A stretch of DNA of 64,000 nt from Lacrimispora amygdalina (GTDB taxonomy: Bacteria; Bacillota; Clostridia; Lachnospirales; Lachnospiraceae). The DNA is taken from the NCBI RefSeq assembly GCF_900205965.1, contig NZ_OAOF01000011.1:1-64000 (forward strand), written 5' to 3'. Of the stretch, positions 34,307 to 44,331 are shown in pieces. The position numbers were made by a program, and so were the translations under genes. The notes below the pieces were generated by a model, which saw nothing but the letters and a program-made list of their open reading frames with translations, did not search any database and was not told the origin of the DNA. How positions within the stretch are numbered: the first letter of the stretch is position 1; each line of letters begins with the position of its first letter.

Positions 34307-35284
34307 ATGGATATAACCGGATTATGGTCCCTTCAGTGCATGATGTTTCTGCTCACTGGGGCAGGTGCCATATTAAAGAGGAAAGGTATTTTGAAGGATT
34401 CAGGAAAGACAGTGCTTACAGATGCAGTTCTGTATTTCTTTCTGCCCTGCAATATCATCAATTCTTTTCGTATGAAATTTGACAGTAAAATACTGCTCCG
34501 GTTTGGGGCAGTTCTTTTCCTGTCTGTTTTTGTACAGATCGTAAGCTATATTTTAAGCCGGATATTGTATAATAAAAAGCCTGATTCGGCAAAACGGGTA
34601 CTTCAGTACGCAACCATAGTCTCAAACTCCGGATTTTTAGGACTTCCTATTGCAGAGGGGATTTATGGTGCGGAAGGTATGATGTATGCTTCAATATTTA
34701 TCATTCCCATGAGGATTATGATGTGGTCTGCAGGAATTGCATGTTTCACGGAAAGTCCAAATTTTAAGTCAGTTGTGAAAAAAATCGCAGTACACCCCTG
34801 TATAGTGGCTGTTTATATTGGTTTGTTTCTGCTTTTGTTTCAGGCACCCATTCAGGCATTAAATGCCGGTATCATGATTTATCTGCCGTCCTGGCTCCAT
34901 ACAATAATAAACATCCTTGGTCTGGCACTTGACAGAGCGGTCCGTTCTGCAGGGAACTGCACCACGGCTTTGACCATGCTTTTGATTGGCATGATGCTTT
35001 CTGAGGTGAGTTTAAAAAGTCTGTTTCACCGGGATGCTCTTTTCATATCTCTGATGCGTCTGGCGATTCTGCCTTTTTTAACTCTGTTACTTTGCAGATT
35101 TTTTCACATTGAAAGTTACCTGACGGCGATCTGTGTATTGATGACAGGAATGCCGGCAGGAAGCACTTCAGCCATACTTGCGGCGAAATATGACTGCGAT
35201 TATGTATTTGCAACCAAATGTGTGGTAATATCCACACTGTTATCCATGCTGACAATTCCTCTCTGGTCTATGGGAATTTCATAA
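34307..35284 (+). CDS. AEC-family carrier (auxin efflux carrier type)
   Basis: A 325-residue membrane protein with about ten helices and the family landmarks FLPCNIINSFRM (first half), ATIVSNSGFLGLPIAEGIYG and MTGMPAGSTSAILAAKYDCD near the end. Bacterial members move organic acids. In this cluster it may carry an aldarate or a pathway product, in addition to the TctBAC system further on. It starts 12 bases after garK, with AAAGGGGAG as ribosome site. Confidence 0.85.
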   Translation: MDITGLWSLQCMMFLLTGAGAILKRKGILKDSGKTVLTDAVLYFFLPCNIINSFRMKFDSKILLRFGAVLFLSVFVQIVSYILSRILYNKKPDSAKRVLQYATIVSNSGFLGLPIAEGIYGAEGMMYASIFIIPMRIMMWSAGIACFTESPNFKSVVKKIAVHPCIVAVYIGLFLLLFQAPIQALNAGIMIYLPSWLHTIINILGLALDRAVRSAGNCTTALTMLLIGMMLSEVSLKSLFHRDALFISLMRLAILPFLTLLLCRFFHIESYLTAICVLMTGMPAGSTSAILAAKYDCDYVFATKCVVISTLLSMLTIPLWSMGIS

Positions 35285-35332
35285 AAATCATACTGAGATT
35301 CGATAGATTAAGAAGGAGAAAAGGAGGAAAAA

Positions 35333-36196
35333 ATGGAAAAGAGCAGACAATGTATTATGCTGCCGGACGGAACTGCGGTACCGTCTCTCGGTCAGGGAAC
35401 CTGGTTTCTTGGGGAGCGAAAAGAAAGGCGAAATGAGGAACTGGATAGCTTAAAGGCTGGGATTTCAGCTGGAATGACCATCCTTGATACAGCAGAGATG
35501 TACGGGGATGGGAAAGCGGAGGATCTTCTCGGGGAAGCCATAAAGGATTTTGACCGGAGCAGTCTGTTTCTGGTATCTAAGGTATATCCCCATAATGCCG
35601 GCAGAAAAAACATATTTAAAAGCTGTAAAAAGACTTTAGAACGTCTGAATACGGATTATCTTGACTTATATCTTCTGCACTGGAGAGGGAGCATTCCTCT
35701 CAGTGAGACTGTGGAATGTATGGAACAGCTGAAAAAAGAAGGGAAGATCAGGCGCTGGGGAGTATCAAACTTTGATACTGCCGACATGAAGGAATTATGG
35801 AGTGTGAAAGGAGGCAGTAACTGCCAGATCAATCAGGTTCTTTATCATGTGGCCTCCAGAGGAATTGAATATGATTTAATCCCATGGATGAAAGAACACG
35901 GGGTACCTGTGATGGCATATTGCCCTCTGGCACAGGCGGGTGATTTAAAAAGGGGTCTCTTTGAGAATCCGGTGTTAATCCGTATTGCGGATGCCCATCA
36001 GTGTACGGTATCCAATATTCTTCTTGCTTTTGTTATACGCAGTGGAAATGTGGTGGCTATACCCCGCACAGGTAATAAGCACCATGCACTTGACAATGCA
36101 AAAGCGTGGGAAGTAGTTCTGACAGAAGACGAGCTGAAAGAGATAAATCAGGCTTTCCCCGCACCAGTGAGAAAGATGTATCTGGATATTGTATAA
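35333..36196 (+). CDS. Aldo/keto reductase
   Basis: A 287-residue NADPH-type oxidoreductase. The catalytic tetrad is Asp52, Tyr57 (DTAEMYGDG), Lys83 (LVSKVYP) and His116 (LYLLHWRG), and the cofactor end is AIPRTGNKHH. It probably interconverts a sugar acid, lactone or aldehyde of the aldarate cluster; the substrate cannot be read from the sequence. GGAGG precedes ATG 35333. It is the last gene before the second PrpR-type regulator. Confidence 0.9.
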   Translation: MEKSRQCIMLPDGTAVPSLGQGTWFLGERKERRNEELDSLKAGISAGMTILDTAEMYGDGKAEDLLGEAIKDFDRSSLFLVSKVYPHNAGRKNIFKSCKKTLERLNTDYLDLYLLHWRGSIPLSETVECMEQLKKEGKIRRWGVSNFDTADMKELWSVKGGSNCQINQVLYHVASRGIEYDLIPWMKEHGVPVMAYCPLAQAGDLKRGLFENPVLIRIADAHQCTVSNILLAFVIRSGNVVAIPRTGNKHHALDNAKAWEVVLTEDELKEINQAFPAPVRKMYLDIV

Positions 36197-36227
36197 TTGA
36201 CTGAAATCTTTTGAAATGAGGGCAGAT

Positions 36228-38132
36228 ATGGAACAGATTGCGATTCTTCTTCCAAGACAGACCATTTTAAAATATGCGCAGAATGTATTGGAGAAAGAAA
36301 AAACTCAGGTTCAGATTTTAAAGGTGGTGGAAAACTCCAATGCAGCAGCGGAGGCAAAAGAGGCAATTGATGCAGGTGCCCGTGTTATTATTGCCAGAGG
36401 GCTGCAGGCTACGCTGATTAAAGAAAGTTTAAACATTCCTGTCGTTGAAATGCCTATCACTGTGCGTGAGATCGGATTCATGATCTTAAAAGCAAAAAAT
36501 ATGCTGAAAAAGGATCACCCCTCAATTGGAATTGTGGCATTTGAAAATATGTTTGAAAGCCTGGATGAGCTTGACGAACTGTTTGATTTTGAACTGCACT
36601 TTTATAAACTGAATGAGCTCAATGAGACCAGGAATTTAGTTAGTCAGGCTATTAAAGATGGTGTGGACTTAATTATCGGGGGAGTAAAAACCAATCAGAT
36701 TGCCTTTGAAATCGGATTTCCCAGCCTGTTTATGGAAACAGGTGAGGAGTCCATTAAGAAAGCTCTCCAGATGGCAGTTCATATGCTTGAGCTGGCAGAG
36801 CTGGAAAAGCACAACAAGGCTCAGCTTGATACGCTTCTTGATACATCCTTTAGCGGTATTATTAAAATTAATGCTTATCAGGAGATTGTGGCAGTAAACC
36901 GGGTCATTGAGCAGCTGCTTGAGAAACCAACCAGTGAGGTAATCGGTTTTCCCATAGACAAGGTATTTGACGGAATCGATACAGATAGCATAGATGGGAT
37001 CTTAAGCGGAAGAGAGGAACTTTACTCCACATCTTTTTCCATAAAAGACCAATTGTTAATGGTGATCGGAGCCCCTATTCAATACGATGGGCATTACAGC
37101 GGTGCTATTTTAACCTGTCATAAAGTCCGGACTGTGCGGGATGAAGGATCAGAGCAGGGAGCCAGGCTGGCAGGCAGTCATCTGGCAGTCCATAATTTTC
37201 ACCACATCCAAAGAGAATCAAACGAGATGAAACGGTGTATAAAGCTGGCAAGAGCTTATGGAATTTCCAGGAATCCTGTTTTTATTTATGGAGAGACAGG
37301 CACGGAAATAGAAATCTTTGCGGAAGCGATTCACAATAACAGTCCTCAAAAGGGAGGTCCGTTTATCCGTATGAACTGCAGTACACTATCGCCGGAGGAG
37401 CAGAAACGGGTTCTGTTTGGTTTTGGGGAGGAAAACAGGAAAAAGTCAGGGTGTGCTTTGGAAGCGGCCGCTTCTGGAACGGTATTTTTAGAAGAGGTGG
37501 ACCGGTTATCGCCAGAATGCCAGTACCTGCTTTTTAAAGCAGTTCGTGACAGGCTTTTCTGGGATCATGATTCTATGGTAAAGCGTGTTCTGCCTGTGCG
37601 CCTGATTGCTGCTTCCAATAAAGAACTGGCGGTACTTGTAAAACAGGGAAAGTTCCGGGAGGATTTTTATATTTTCATTTCCCCTTTAAAGATTTCTCTG
37701 CCCCCGCTTCGCACAGAACCGGAAGAAATACGCCGTTTTACCGGGCTGTATCTTGAAAAATATAACACAGCTTATTCCAGATATGTGGAAATAAGTGAGG
37801 CTGCTTTGTGTGTAATGGAAGAATATTTCTGGGAAGGAAATATACTGCAGCTGGAGAGCTTTTGTGAGCGTCTGGTACTCACTGCCCACAGAAGAAAAGT
37901 GGAAGAGGGAATGGTAAAGAATTTATTACAGGAGCTATATCCCGTGATCGGAAAAGAAAATGGAAGCGTTCAGATCGTAAGAAACCAGAATCCGGAAGCT
38001 CTGCGCATAGAGAGGCTGATGGAACGTTATAATGGAAGACGGACTGAGGTGGCAGAAGCAATGAAGATCAGTACAACAACTTTGTGGAGGAAGATGAAGC
38101 GTTACGGTATTGGAGACAACTATGACTTATAA
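36228..38132 (+). CDS. PrpR-type regulator with degenerate AAA+ domain (copy 2)
   Basis: A 634-residue paralog of the regulator at 29188 with the same order: PrpR_N sensor (about 1-185), PAS (about 205-300, LLDTSFSGIIKINAYQEIVAV), AAA+-like domain, and a Fis-type helix-turn-helix (EVAEAMKISTTTLWRKMKRYG). Here the Walker A reads GETGTEI, so the nucleotide-binding Lys is replaced by Ile, and the GAFTGA loop is also missing. It probably binds DNA and ligand without ATP-driven activation. ATG 36228 follows GAGGG. It ends before a terminator. Confidence 0.8.
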   Translation: MEQIAILLPRQTILKYAQNVLEKEKTQVQILKVVENSNAAAEAKEAIDAGARVIIARGLQATLIKESLNIPVVEMPITVREIGFMILKAKNMLKKDHPSIGIVAFENMFESLDELDELFDFELHFYKLNELNETRNLVSQAIKDGVDLIIGGVKTNQIAFEIGFPSLFMETGEESIKKALQMAVHMLELAELEKHNKAQLDTLLDTSFSGIIKINAYQEIVAVNRVIEQLLEKPTSEVIGFPIDKVFDGIDTDSIDGILSGREELYSTSFSIKDQLLMVIGAPIQYDGHYSGAILTCHKVRTVRDEGSEQGARLAGSHLAVHNFHHIQRESNEMKRCIKLARAYGISRNPVFIYGETGTEIEIFAEAIHNNSPQKGGPFIRMNCSTLSPEEQKRVLFGFGEENRKKSGCALEAAASGTVFLEEVDRLSPECQYLLFKAVRDRLFWDHDSMVKRVLPVRLIAASNKELAVLVKQGKFREDFYIFISPLKISLPPLRTEPEEIRRFTGLYLEKYNTAYSRYVEISEAALCVMEEYFWEGNILQLESFCERLVLTAHRRKVEEGMVKNLLQELYPVIGKENGSVQIVRNQNPEALRIERLMERYNGRRTEVAEAMKISTTTLWRKMKRYGIGDNYDL

Positions 38133-38151
38133 AGGCGAGAATACCGATGAA

Positions 38152-38194
38152 GAAATGAGGATTGCAAATAATTGCATTCCTCATTTCATTTTTT
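38152..38194 (+). terminator. Rho-independent terminator
   Basis: GAAATGAGGATTGCAA (38152-38167) pairs with TTGCATTCCTCATTTC (38172-38187) with one mismatch, followed by ATTTTTTG. It separates the regulator from the dehydratase operon. Confidence 0.85.
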
Positions 38195-38319
38195 GAAAGA
38201 ATAAGAAAGATGACAAAAAAAGACAAAATGCTTGTGTTGTCTGCCAATAGAATGATGGACAAAAGAAAGATATAATCAGTTCATAAAAGTCTATATGGTA
38301 TTTGATGAAGGAGATCAAG

Positions 38320-39648
38320 ATGACACCAGTGATAACTAAAATGGAGGTTTATCCAGTAGCAGGAAAAGACTGCATGGAATTAAATTTAAGCGGAGCCCAT
38401 GCACCGTTTTTCACCAGAAATATTGTAGTCCTGTATGCAGATAACGGAGAAATGGGAGTGGGAGAAGTGCCGGGAGGAAAGAAAATAACCGATGCACTTA
38501 TCGATTGTATTCCACTGGTAACAGGCACTAAAATCAGTGAATATAAGAGTACTCTTTTAAGAGTAAAGAAATATTTGGACTCCAGAGGGGAAGAGGATGT
38601 AAGAGGAAACCAGACCTTTGATTTACGGACAGGAGTTCATGTGATTACAGCCATTGAAGCCCCTTGCCTGGATCTGTTGGGAAAATACTTAGATGTTCCG
38701 GTCTGCGAGCTGTTAGGAGAAGGAAAACAGAGAGACAGCGTGCGTATGCTGGGTTATTTATTTTTTGTAGGAGACAGAAGGAAGACGGATCTGCCATATG
38801 ATTCGGAGCCGGATTCTGATTGTGAGTGGTACCGCATCCGTCATGAGGAAGCCCTGACTGCTGACAAAATTGTGGCATTTGCAAAAGCCACCAGAGAAAA
38901 ATACGGATTCCAGGACTTTAAGCTGAAAGGCGGCGTGCTGAAAGGAAATGAAGAGATGGATGTGATCCGGGAGTTAAAGAAAGCATTTCCTGACGCGCGC
39001 ATTGATTTAGATCCCAACGGAGGGTGGCTCCTTGAGGAAGCTGTTGAGTATGTCAAAGGGATGCAGGGTATTTTAACCTACTGCGAGGATCCATGCGGAG
39101 CAGAGGGCGTTTATTCCGGAAGGGAGATTGTCAGCGAATTCCGCCGCCGCACCGGTTTTCCAACAGCTACCAATATGATTGCGACAGACTGGAGAGAGGT
39201 AGGACATTCCCTGGAATCCCAGGCTGTTGATATTATACTGGCAGATCCTCATTTCTGGACGATGAACGGTTCTGTCCGGGTTGCGCAGATGTGCCATGAT
39301 TTCGGATATACATGGGGTTCCCACTCCAACAATCATTTTGATATTTCCCTTGCCATGTTTACTCAGGTAGGTGCGGCAGTTCCTGGTGAATACAATGCAC
39401 TTGATACCCACTGGATCTGGCAGGAGGGCTTAGAGCGGCTGACAAAAGAACCTCTTAAAATCGAAAACGGCAGTATCCAGGTTCCAAAGAAGCCGGGTCT
39501 GGGTATTGAGGCGGATATGGATCAGATCAAGAAAGCCCATCAGCTGTATCTTGACCACTGTCTGGGAGGAAGAGACGATGCCATGGGTATGCAGTATCTG
39601 ATACCAGGGTGGAAATTTAATCCAAAAAAACCATGTCTGGTTCGTTAA
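38320..39648 (+). CDS. gudD: Glucarate dehydratase-family enolase (copy 1)
   Basis: A 442-residue enolase-superfamily enzyme. Catalytic positions match glucarate dehydratase: the KxK pair Lys201/Lys203 (DFKLKGGV), Mg ligand region with Asp231/Asn233 (DLDPNGGW), and base His335 (GSHSNNHF). It removes water from glucarate (and idarate) to give 5-keto-4-deoxyglucarate. ATG 38320 is chosen for GAAGGAGATC upstream. It is about half identical by eye to the next gene, and the two are followed by the TctBAC importer. Confidence 0.87.
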   Translation: MTPVITKMEVYPVAGKDCMELNLSGAHAPFFTRNIVVLYADNGEMGVGEVPGGKKITDALIDCIPLVTGTKISEYKSTLLRVKKYLDSRGEEDVRGNQTFDLRTGVHVITAIEAPCLDLLGKYLDVPVCELLGEGKQRDSVRMLGYLFFVGDRRKTDLPYDSEPDSDCEWYRIRHEEALTADKIVAFAKATREKYGFQDFKLKGGVLKGNEEMDVIRELKKAFPDARIDLDPNGGWLLEEAVEYVKGMQGILTYCEDPCGAEGVYSGREIVSEFRRRTGFPTATNMIATDWREVGHSLESQAVDIILADPHFWTMNGSVRVAQMCHDFGYTWGSHSNNHFDISLAMFTQVGAAVPGEYNALDTHWIWQEGLERLTKEPLKIENGSIQVPKKPGLGIEADMDQIKKAHQLYLDHCLGGRDDAMGMQYLIPGWKFNPKKPCLVR

Positions 39649-39791
39649 ATTGACGGATTATTACTATTTCTTATTGCTTCAATCGGTATTAATTATTGGA
39701 TTTATGGAAGATGTATTGGTATAATGCGTATGAAAGAAAGAAAAATAAGATGAAACATATGCAATATGACCAAAGGAAGGAAAAGAAAGAT

Positions 39792-41144
39792 ATGGAGCAC
39801 GCAGGAACACCGGTTGTTACGAAAATGCAGGTTATTCCGGTAGCTGGCTATGACAGCATGCTGATGACGCTGAGTGGAGCACATGCACCGTGGTTTACCA
39901 GAAATTTAGTAATCCTGGAGGACAGTGCCGGGAATATGGGAATCGGTGAAATTCATGGGGGAGATTATACCTGTGAAGCATTAAGAAGCTGCACCTCACT
40001 GGTAGTTGGCCAGCCAATCGGGAAATACCGCAGTATTTTAAATTCCATTCATAAGGCGGGGACAAGATCACACGAAGACGATGGGGAAGGAATACAGACT
40101 CTGGATATCAGCAAGCTTAAGTTTGTTGTAAAAGCAGAATGGGCCATTGAGTGTGCACTTCTCGATCTGTTAGGACAGCATCTGGGACTGCCTATGTGTG
40201 AACTCCTGGGAGAGGGGAAGCAAAGGGACAGGGTTGAGACACTGGGATATTTATTTTATGTCAGCAGCAAAGAAAAGGCTTCTCCAAAGCTTCCTTATCT
40301 GGATGAAAGCGGCAGCAGCGATCCGTGGTTCCGTCTGCGCCGTACACAGATGCTGACTCCGGAACAAATCGCTAAGCAGGCCAGTGTTCTTCACGAAAAA
40401 TATGGATTTAATAATTTTAAGCTCAAAGGCGGCGTGCTTGAGGGTGAAAAAGAGATGGAAGCAGTCAGGGCGTTAAAAGCTGCATTTCCGGAAGGCAGAA
40501 TCAACATAGATCCCAACGGAGCATGGAGTCTGAAGGAAGCAATCAATCTTTGTAAGCCGATGGAGGGAATCTTATCCTACATAGAAGATCCGTGCGGTCC
40601 GGAATCGGGCTTTTCAAGCAGGGAGATTATGGCTGAATTTAAAAATGCCGTCAATCTGCCGGTAGCAACTAATATGATCGCAACAGACTGGAGACAATTC
40701 TATCATTCAGCAGCACTGAAAGCGGTGGATATCGTTCTGGCAGATCCTCATTTCTGGGGATTTGAAGGAAGTGTGCGAATGGCACAGATTCTAAATGACT
40801 GGGGGCTGACCTGGGGGAGTCATTCCAACAATCACTTTGATATTACCCTGACAGCATTCGCCCATGTGGCGGCTGCAGCACCGGGTAAGCCAACTGCTCT
40901 TGATACCCACTGGATCTGGCAGGATGGACAGAATCTGTTAAATGATACTCCGTCTATAAAGAACGGTTATTTAGAGGTACCCGACAGACCGGGTCTGGGA
41001 GTAACCATAAATATGGAGCGGGTTATGGAGGCAAATGCCCTGTATAACAGTCTTTCCTCTCATGACAGAGATGACGCTCTGGCAATGCAGTATTTAATAC
41101 CAGGCTGGAAGTATGACTGTAAAAAACCGGCATTGGTAAGATAA
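39792..41144 (+). CDS. gudD: Glucarate dehydratase-family enolase (copy 2)
   Basis: A 450-residue paralog of the enzyme before it. Catalytic residues are Lys210/Lys212 (NFKLKGGV), Asp240/Asn242 (NIDPNGAW) and His344 (GSHSNNHFD). Both copies are complete, so they may differ in substrate (glucarate versus idarate or galactarate) or expression. ATG 39792 is chosen because AAGGAAGGAAAAG precedes it and the conserved part begins soon after. The gap of 143 bases before it holds no gene. Confidence 0.88.
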   Translation: MEHAGTPVVTKMQVIPVAGYDSMLMTLSGAHAPWFTRNLVILEDSAGNMGIGEIHGGDYTCEALRSCTSLVVGQPIGKYRSILNSIHKAGTRSHEDDGEGIQTLDISKLKFVVKAEWAIECALLDLLGQHLGLPMCELLGEGKQRDRVETLGYLFYVSSKEKASPKLPYLDESGSSDPWFRLRRTQMLTPEQIAKQASVLHEKYGFNNFKLKGGVLEGEKEMEAVRALKAAFPEGRINIDPNGAWSLKEAINLCKPMEGILSYIEDPCGPESGFSSREIMAEFKNAVNLPVATNMIATDWRQFYHSAALKAVDIVLADPHFWGFEGSVRMAQILNDWGLTWGSHSNNHFDITLTAFAHVAAAAPGKPTALDTHWIWQDGQNLLNDTPSIKNGYLEVPDRPGLGVTINMERVMEANALYNSLSSHDRDDALAMQYLIPGWKYDCKKPALVR

Positions 41145-41161
41145 AAGGAGGAGAACAGTCA

Positions 41162-41659
41162 ATGTTTATTAAAAAATATGGGGATATCATTGTAGGTGGA
41201 TTTTTTATGATCCTGTCTGCAGGAATGATGATTATGGCAAAGATGCTGCCGAAATCAGCAATTATGGATATCGGACCGGATTTCATGCCCATGTGCATCG
41301 GTATTGTGACCTTTGCACTGGCAGCAGTCCTGGCATTTTTAAATATTAAAAACTTAAAGATTAGAACAGCAGAAGCAGAAACAATGGAAAAGGAAAATCT
41401 GGATTACAAACGAATGCTGATCAGCTTTATTCTGATTCTGGTATATGTTTATTTACTTCATCCCATTGGCTTTATTGTTTCCACCATTCTTTATTTACCT
41501 TTACAGATGTATATTCTGGCTCCTGATGATAAGAAGAAAAAAAGGGATATCATACAGCTTGCAATCATCACTGTTATATTTACCTTTGTTGTATTCTTCC
41601 TGTTCCGGTACGGATTTAAGATCATACTGCCTGCCGGGATATTCACCATTAACTTATAG
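41162..41659 (+). CDS. tctB: Tripartite tricarboxylate transporter small membrane subunit TctB
   Basis: A 165-residue protein with four membrane helices, the small membrane part of a TctABC secondary importer. The N-terminal helix has the typical GGFFMILSAGMMIMAKMLP start followed by DIGPDFMPMCIG. It works with TctA (12 bases downstream) and the binding lipoprotein TctC. Given the glucarate dehydratases just before, aldarates are the probable substrate. AAAGGAGGAG precedes ATG 41162. Confidence 0.88.
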   Translation: MFIKKYGDIIVGGFFMILSAGMMIMAKMLPKSAIMDIGPDFMPMCIGIVTFALAAVLAFLNIKNLKIRTAEAETMEKENLDYKRMLISFILILVYVYLLHPIGFIVSTILYLPLQMYILAPDDKKKKRDIIQLAIITVIFTFVVFFLFRYGFKIILPAGIFTINL

Positions 41660-41670
41660 GAGGGGAAACT

Positions 41671-43191
41671 ATGAACGCATTAATATCTTTGGGAAGCGCG
41701 TATGGGAGAGTCTTTACTCCGTCTTCTCTTCTGCTTATGGCTGCAGGAGTGACTGTCGGAATTATATTTGGTTCCATTCCCGGTTTATCCGCCTCTATGG
41801 CTGTGGCATTATTTCTGCCTCTTACCTTCAGCATGTCACCTTCCATGGGAATGAATATGCTGGTTGCGGTTTATATCGGCGGTATATCAGGAGGTCTGAT
41901 CTCCGCTATTCTTCTTAATATGCCGGGTACAGCCTCCTCCATTGCAACCTGTTTTGACGGGCATCCCATGGCAAAGAACGGAGAAGCCGGTAAGGCACTG
42001 GGATACGGAATTGTCTTTTCCTTTATTGGCTCAATCTTTTCCTTTATCGTCCTGACATTCTGTGCTCCGCTGCTGGCGGATATTGCACTGAAGTTTACTC
42101 CAGCCGAAAACTTTGGTATATCCTTTTTTGCACTTACCATGGTTGCGGTGCTGGCTTCCGGCTCCATGGTGAAAGGTGTTCTGGCAGGTATGCTGGGACT
42201 GATCTTTGCACTGGTAGGAATGGCTCCTATTGACGGTACGGCCCGTTTTACCTTTGGGTCAAGCTCCCTGATGGCGGGCTTTGATACCCTTCCTACTCTG
42301 ATTGGTATCTTTGCGATATCGGAAATTCTGATAACAGCAGAATCCATGGGGAATGGAACACTGGATGTGATCAAAATGAAGCCGATTAAGGGCTTTGGAT
42401 TTTCCTGGAAGGATTTTGTTTATCAGATACCAAATGCCATACGTTCTGCTCTGATCGGAACGGGAATCGGTATTCTTCCCGGAATCGGAGGAAGTACTTC
42501 AGGAATGTTATCTTATGTAACTGCTAAAAACATGTCAAAGCATCCGGAAGAATTCGGGAAAGGCTGTCCTGACGGAATCGTAGCAACTGAAACAGCCAAC
42601 AACGCTACCATCGGCGGTGCCATGATCCCGCTGCTGGTTCTGGGAATTCCCGGAGATGGAGTGACTGCCATGATGCTGGGAGGATTCTTGATCCATGGTT
42701 TATCAGCAGGACCTCTGTTATTTGTTAAAAATGCAGATGTGGTATACGGAATCTTCGCAGCCTGTATGATCTGTGTTACTCTGATGCTTTTAATTGAATT
42801 CTTTGGAATCAGGGTATTTGTACAGCTTTTAAAGATTCCGAAGCACATACTGATGCCTCTGATCCTGGTTTTATGCTGTGTGGGTGCTTACGCCACCAAT
42901 AACCGGATCTTCGATGTACAGTCCATAATTTTATTTGGACTGGTTGGATACTTATATCATAAGTTCAGACTTCCGACGACACCGTTTGTATTATGCTTTC
43001 TCATTGGAAAAATGCTGGAGACATATCTCCGAAGAGGAATCATGCAGTACAAATCTTTTGGAGCTTTCTTCCAGAGACCGATTTTCGACGCATTCTTTTT
43101 TGTCGCAATCGGGGTTGTGGTTTGGACAGTTTATAAAGAATACAAGATGTACTTAAACAAAAAGGGTGTAAAGGCAGCTGAACAATCATAA
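41671..43191 (+). CDS. tctA: Tripartite tricarboxylate transporter large membrane subunit TctA
   Basis: A 506-residue channel subunit with about eleven helices. The TctA signature is clear: GIIFGSIPGLSASMAVALFLP near the N-terminus, GISGGLISAILLNMPGTASS, and the repeated second-half motif GTGIGILPGIGGSTSGMLSY. It moves the acid delivered by TctC, driven by an ion gradient. AGGAGGGG precedes ATG 41671. Gene order here is B-A-C. Confidence 0.93.
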   Translation: MNALISLGSAYGRVFTPSSLLLMAAGVTVGIIFGSIPGLSASMAVALFLPLTFSMSPSMGMNMLVAVYIGGISGGLISAILLNMPGTASSIATCFDGHPMAKNGEAGKALGYGIVFSFIGSIFSFIVLTFCAPLLADIALKFTPAENFGISFFALTMVAVLASGSMVKGVLAGMLGLIFALVGMAPIDGTARFTFGSSSLMAGFDTLPTLIGIFAISEILITAESMGNGTLDVIKMKPIKGFGFSWKDFVYQIPNAIRSALIGTGIGILPGIGGSTSGMLSYVTAKNMSKHPEEFGKGCPDGIVATETANNATIGGAMIPLLVLGIPGDGVTAMMLGGFLIHGLSAGPLLFVKNADVVYGIFAACMICVTLMLLIEFFGIRVFVQLLKIPKHILMPLILVLCCVGAYATNNRIFDVQSIILFGLVGYLYHKFRLPTTPFVLCFLIGKMLETYLRRGIMQYKSFGAFFQRPIFDAFFFVAIGVVVWTVYKEYKMYLNKKGVKAAEQS

Positions 43192-43209
43192 AAAAGGAGA
43201 GCAGAAACT

Positions 43210-44268
43210 ATGAAAAAAAGATTTTTGGCAGCAGTAATGGCGGCGGGGCTGGTTCTTAGCATGACAGCATGTGGAGGAAGCCAGACACAGACAACAGCAG
43301 CAACAACAGAAGCGCAGAAAGCGGCAGGCACCGAGGCAGCAACCACAAAGGGATCAGAAGCGGCAAGTACTGAGACAGCAGCATCTGCCTGGAAGCCGAC
43401 CACCACCGTATCCATCGTGGTTCCGGCAGGAGCAGGCGGTAACACAGACCTTTCCGCCCGTGTATTTGCAGAGTATGCAAAGAAAATGACAGGTGCTGAT
43501 TTTATCGTGGTAAATGCCAATGGAGCAGCCGGTTCCGTAGCGGCAAATCAGGTTCGTTCCGCAGCACCAGATGGACATACCTTCCTTTATGGACACAACC
43601 TGGTAAATGTGGCAAACATTGCCGGCGTTACCGATTATAACTACACCGCATTTAAATTAGGACCGACATTTGCGCTGGATCCGGCACAGCAGTTATATGC
43701 AAATCCGGAAAAGTATAAGACACTTGATGATTTTATTAAAGCAGCAAAGGCAAACCCAGGAAAATTAAAAGCATGTACCGAAGTAGGTGCTTATACTTAC
43801 TATGAGCTTCTTGCATTTGAAAAGGTGGCAGGTATTGATCTGGATCTGGTTGACGTAGGATCCAACTCCGATAAGGTTGCAGCCATGCTTTCCGGTCAGG
43901 TGGATTTAATGCCGGGTGCTTATATCAACTGTAAGGATTATCTGGAAGCAGGACAGTTTGTATGTCTGGGAGCTCCTACAAAAGAGCGTTATGAATTAAT
44001 TAAAGATATTCCTACTTTAGCAGAGCAGGGCGTAAATTTAATCTATCCAAACTGCGAGTTTTCCTTCTATTTCCCCAAGGATACATCGGATGATGTAATA
44101 GCCTGGTACGATCAGCTGGTTAAGAAAATGACCGAAGATCCGGAAGTAAAAGAGGCGATTGCCAAAGTGGAAATGATGCCTTACTACTTAAGTTCCGCTG
44201 ATTCTGAAGCAAATGACGAAAAGATTTACAATGAGATTAAGCAGATTGCAGACGATCTTGCAAAATAA
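43210..44268 (+). CDS. tctC: Tripartite tricarboxylate transporter binding lipoprotein TctC
   Basis: The 352-residue solute-binding protein has a lipoprotein signal with lipobox SMTAC (Cys21) and a Thr/Ala-rich linker to about residue 60. The mature part has the TctC/Bug fold with VSIVVPAGAGGNTDLSARVF and NANGAAGSVAANQV, the segments that hold a carboxylate. In this operon the ligand is probably glucarate or galactarate. AAAGGAGAG precedes ATG 43210; a bidirectional terminator follows. Confidence 0.92.
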   Translation: MKKRFLAAVMAAGLVLSMTACGGSQTQTTAATTEAQKAAGTEAATTKGSEAASTETAASAWKPTTTVSIVVPAGAGGNTDLSARVFAEYAKKMTGADFIVVNANGAAGSVAANQVRSAAPDGHTFLYGHNLVNVANIAGVTDYNYTAFKLGPTFALDPAQQLYANPEKYKTLDDFIKAAKANPGKLKACTEVGAYTYYELLAFEKVAGIDLDLVDVGSNSDKVAAMLSGQVDLMPGAYINCKDYLEAGQFVCLGAPTKERYELIKDIPTLAEQGVNLIYPNCEFSFYFPKDTSDDVIAWYDQLVKKMTEDPEVKEAIAKVEMMPYYLSSADSEANDEKIYNEIKQIADDLAK

Positions 44269-44290
44269 TTCATTCCGTGATCAGTAAGAC

Positions 44291-44327
44291 AGCCCTGGGT
44301 GTCGGTTTCGTACCGGCGCCCAGGGCT
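44291..44327. terminator. Bidirectional terminator
   Basis: AGCCCTGGGTGTCGG (44291-44305) pairs with CCGGCGCCCAGGGCT (44313-44327) with G-T pairs. It lies between the convergent tctC and LysR genes and can serve both. Confidence 0.8.
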
Positions 44328-44331
44328 GATT

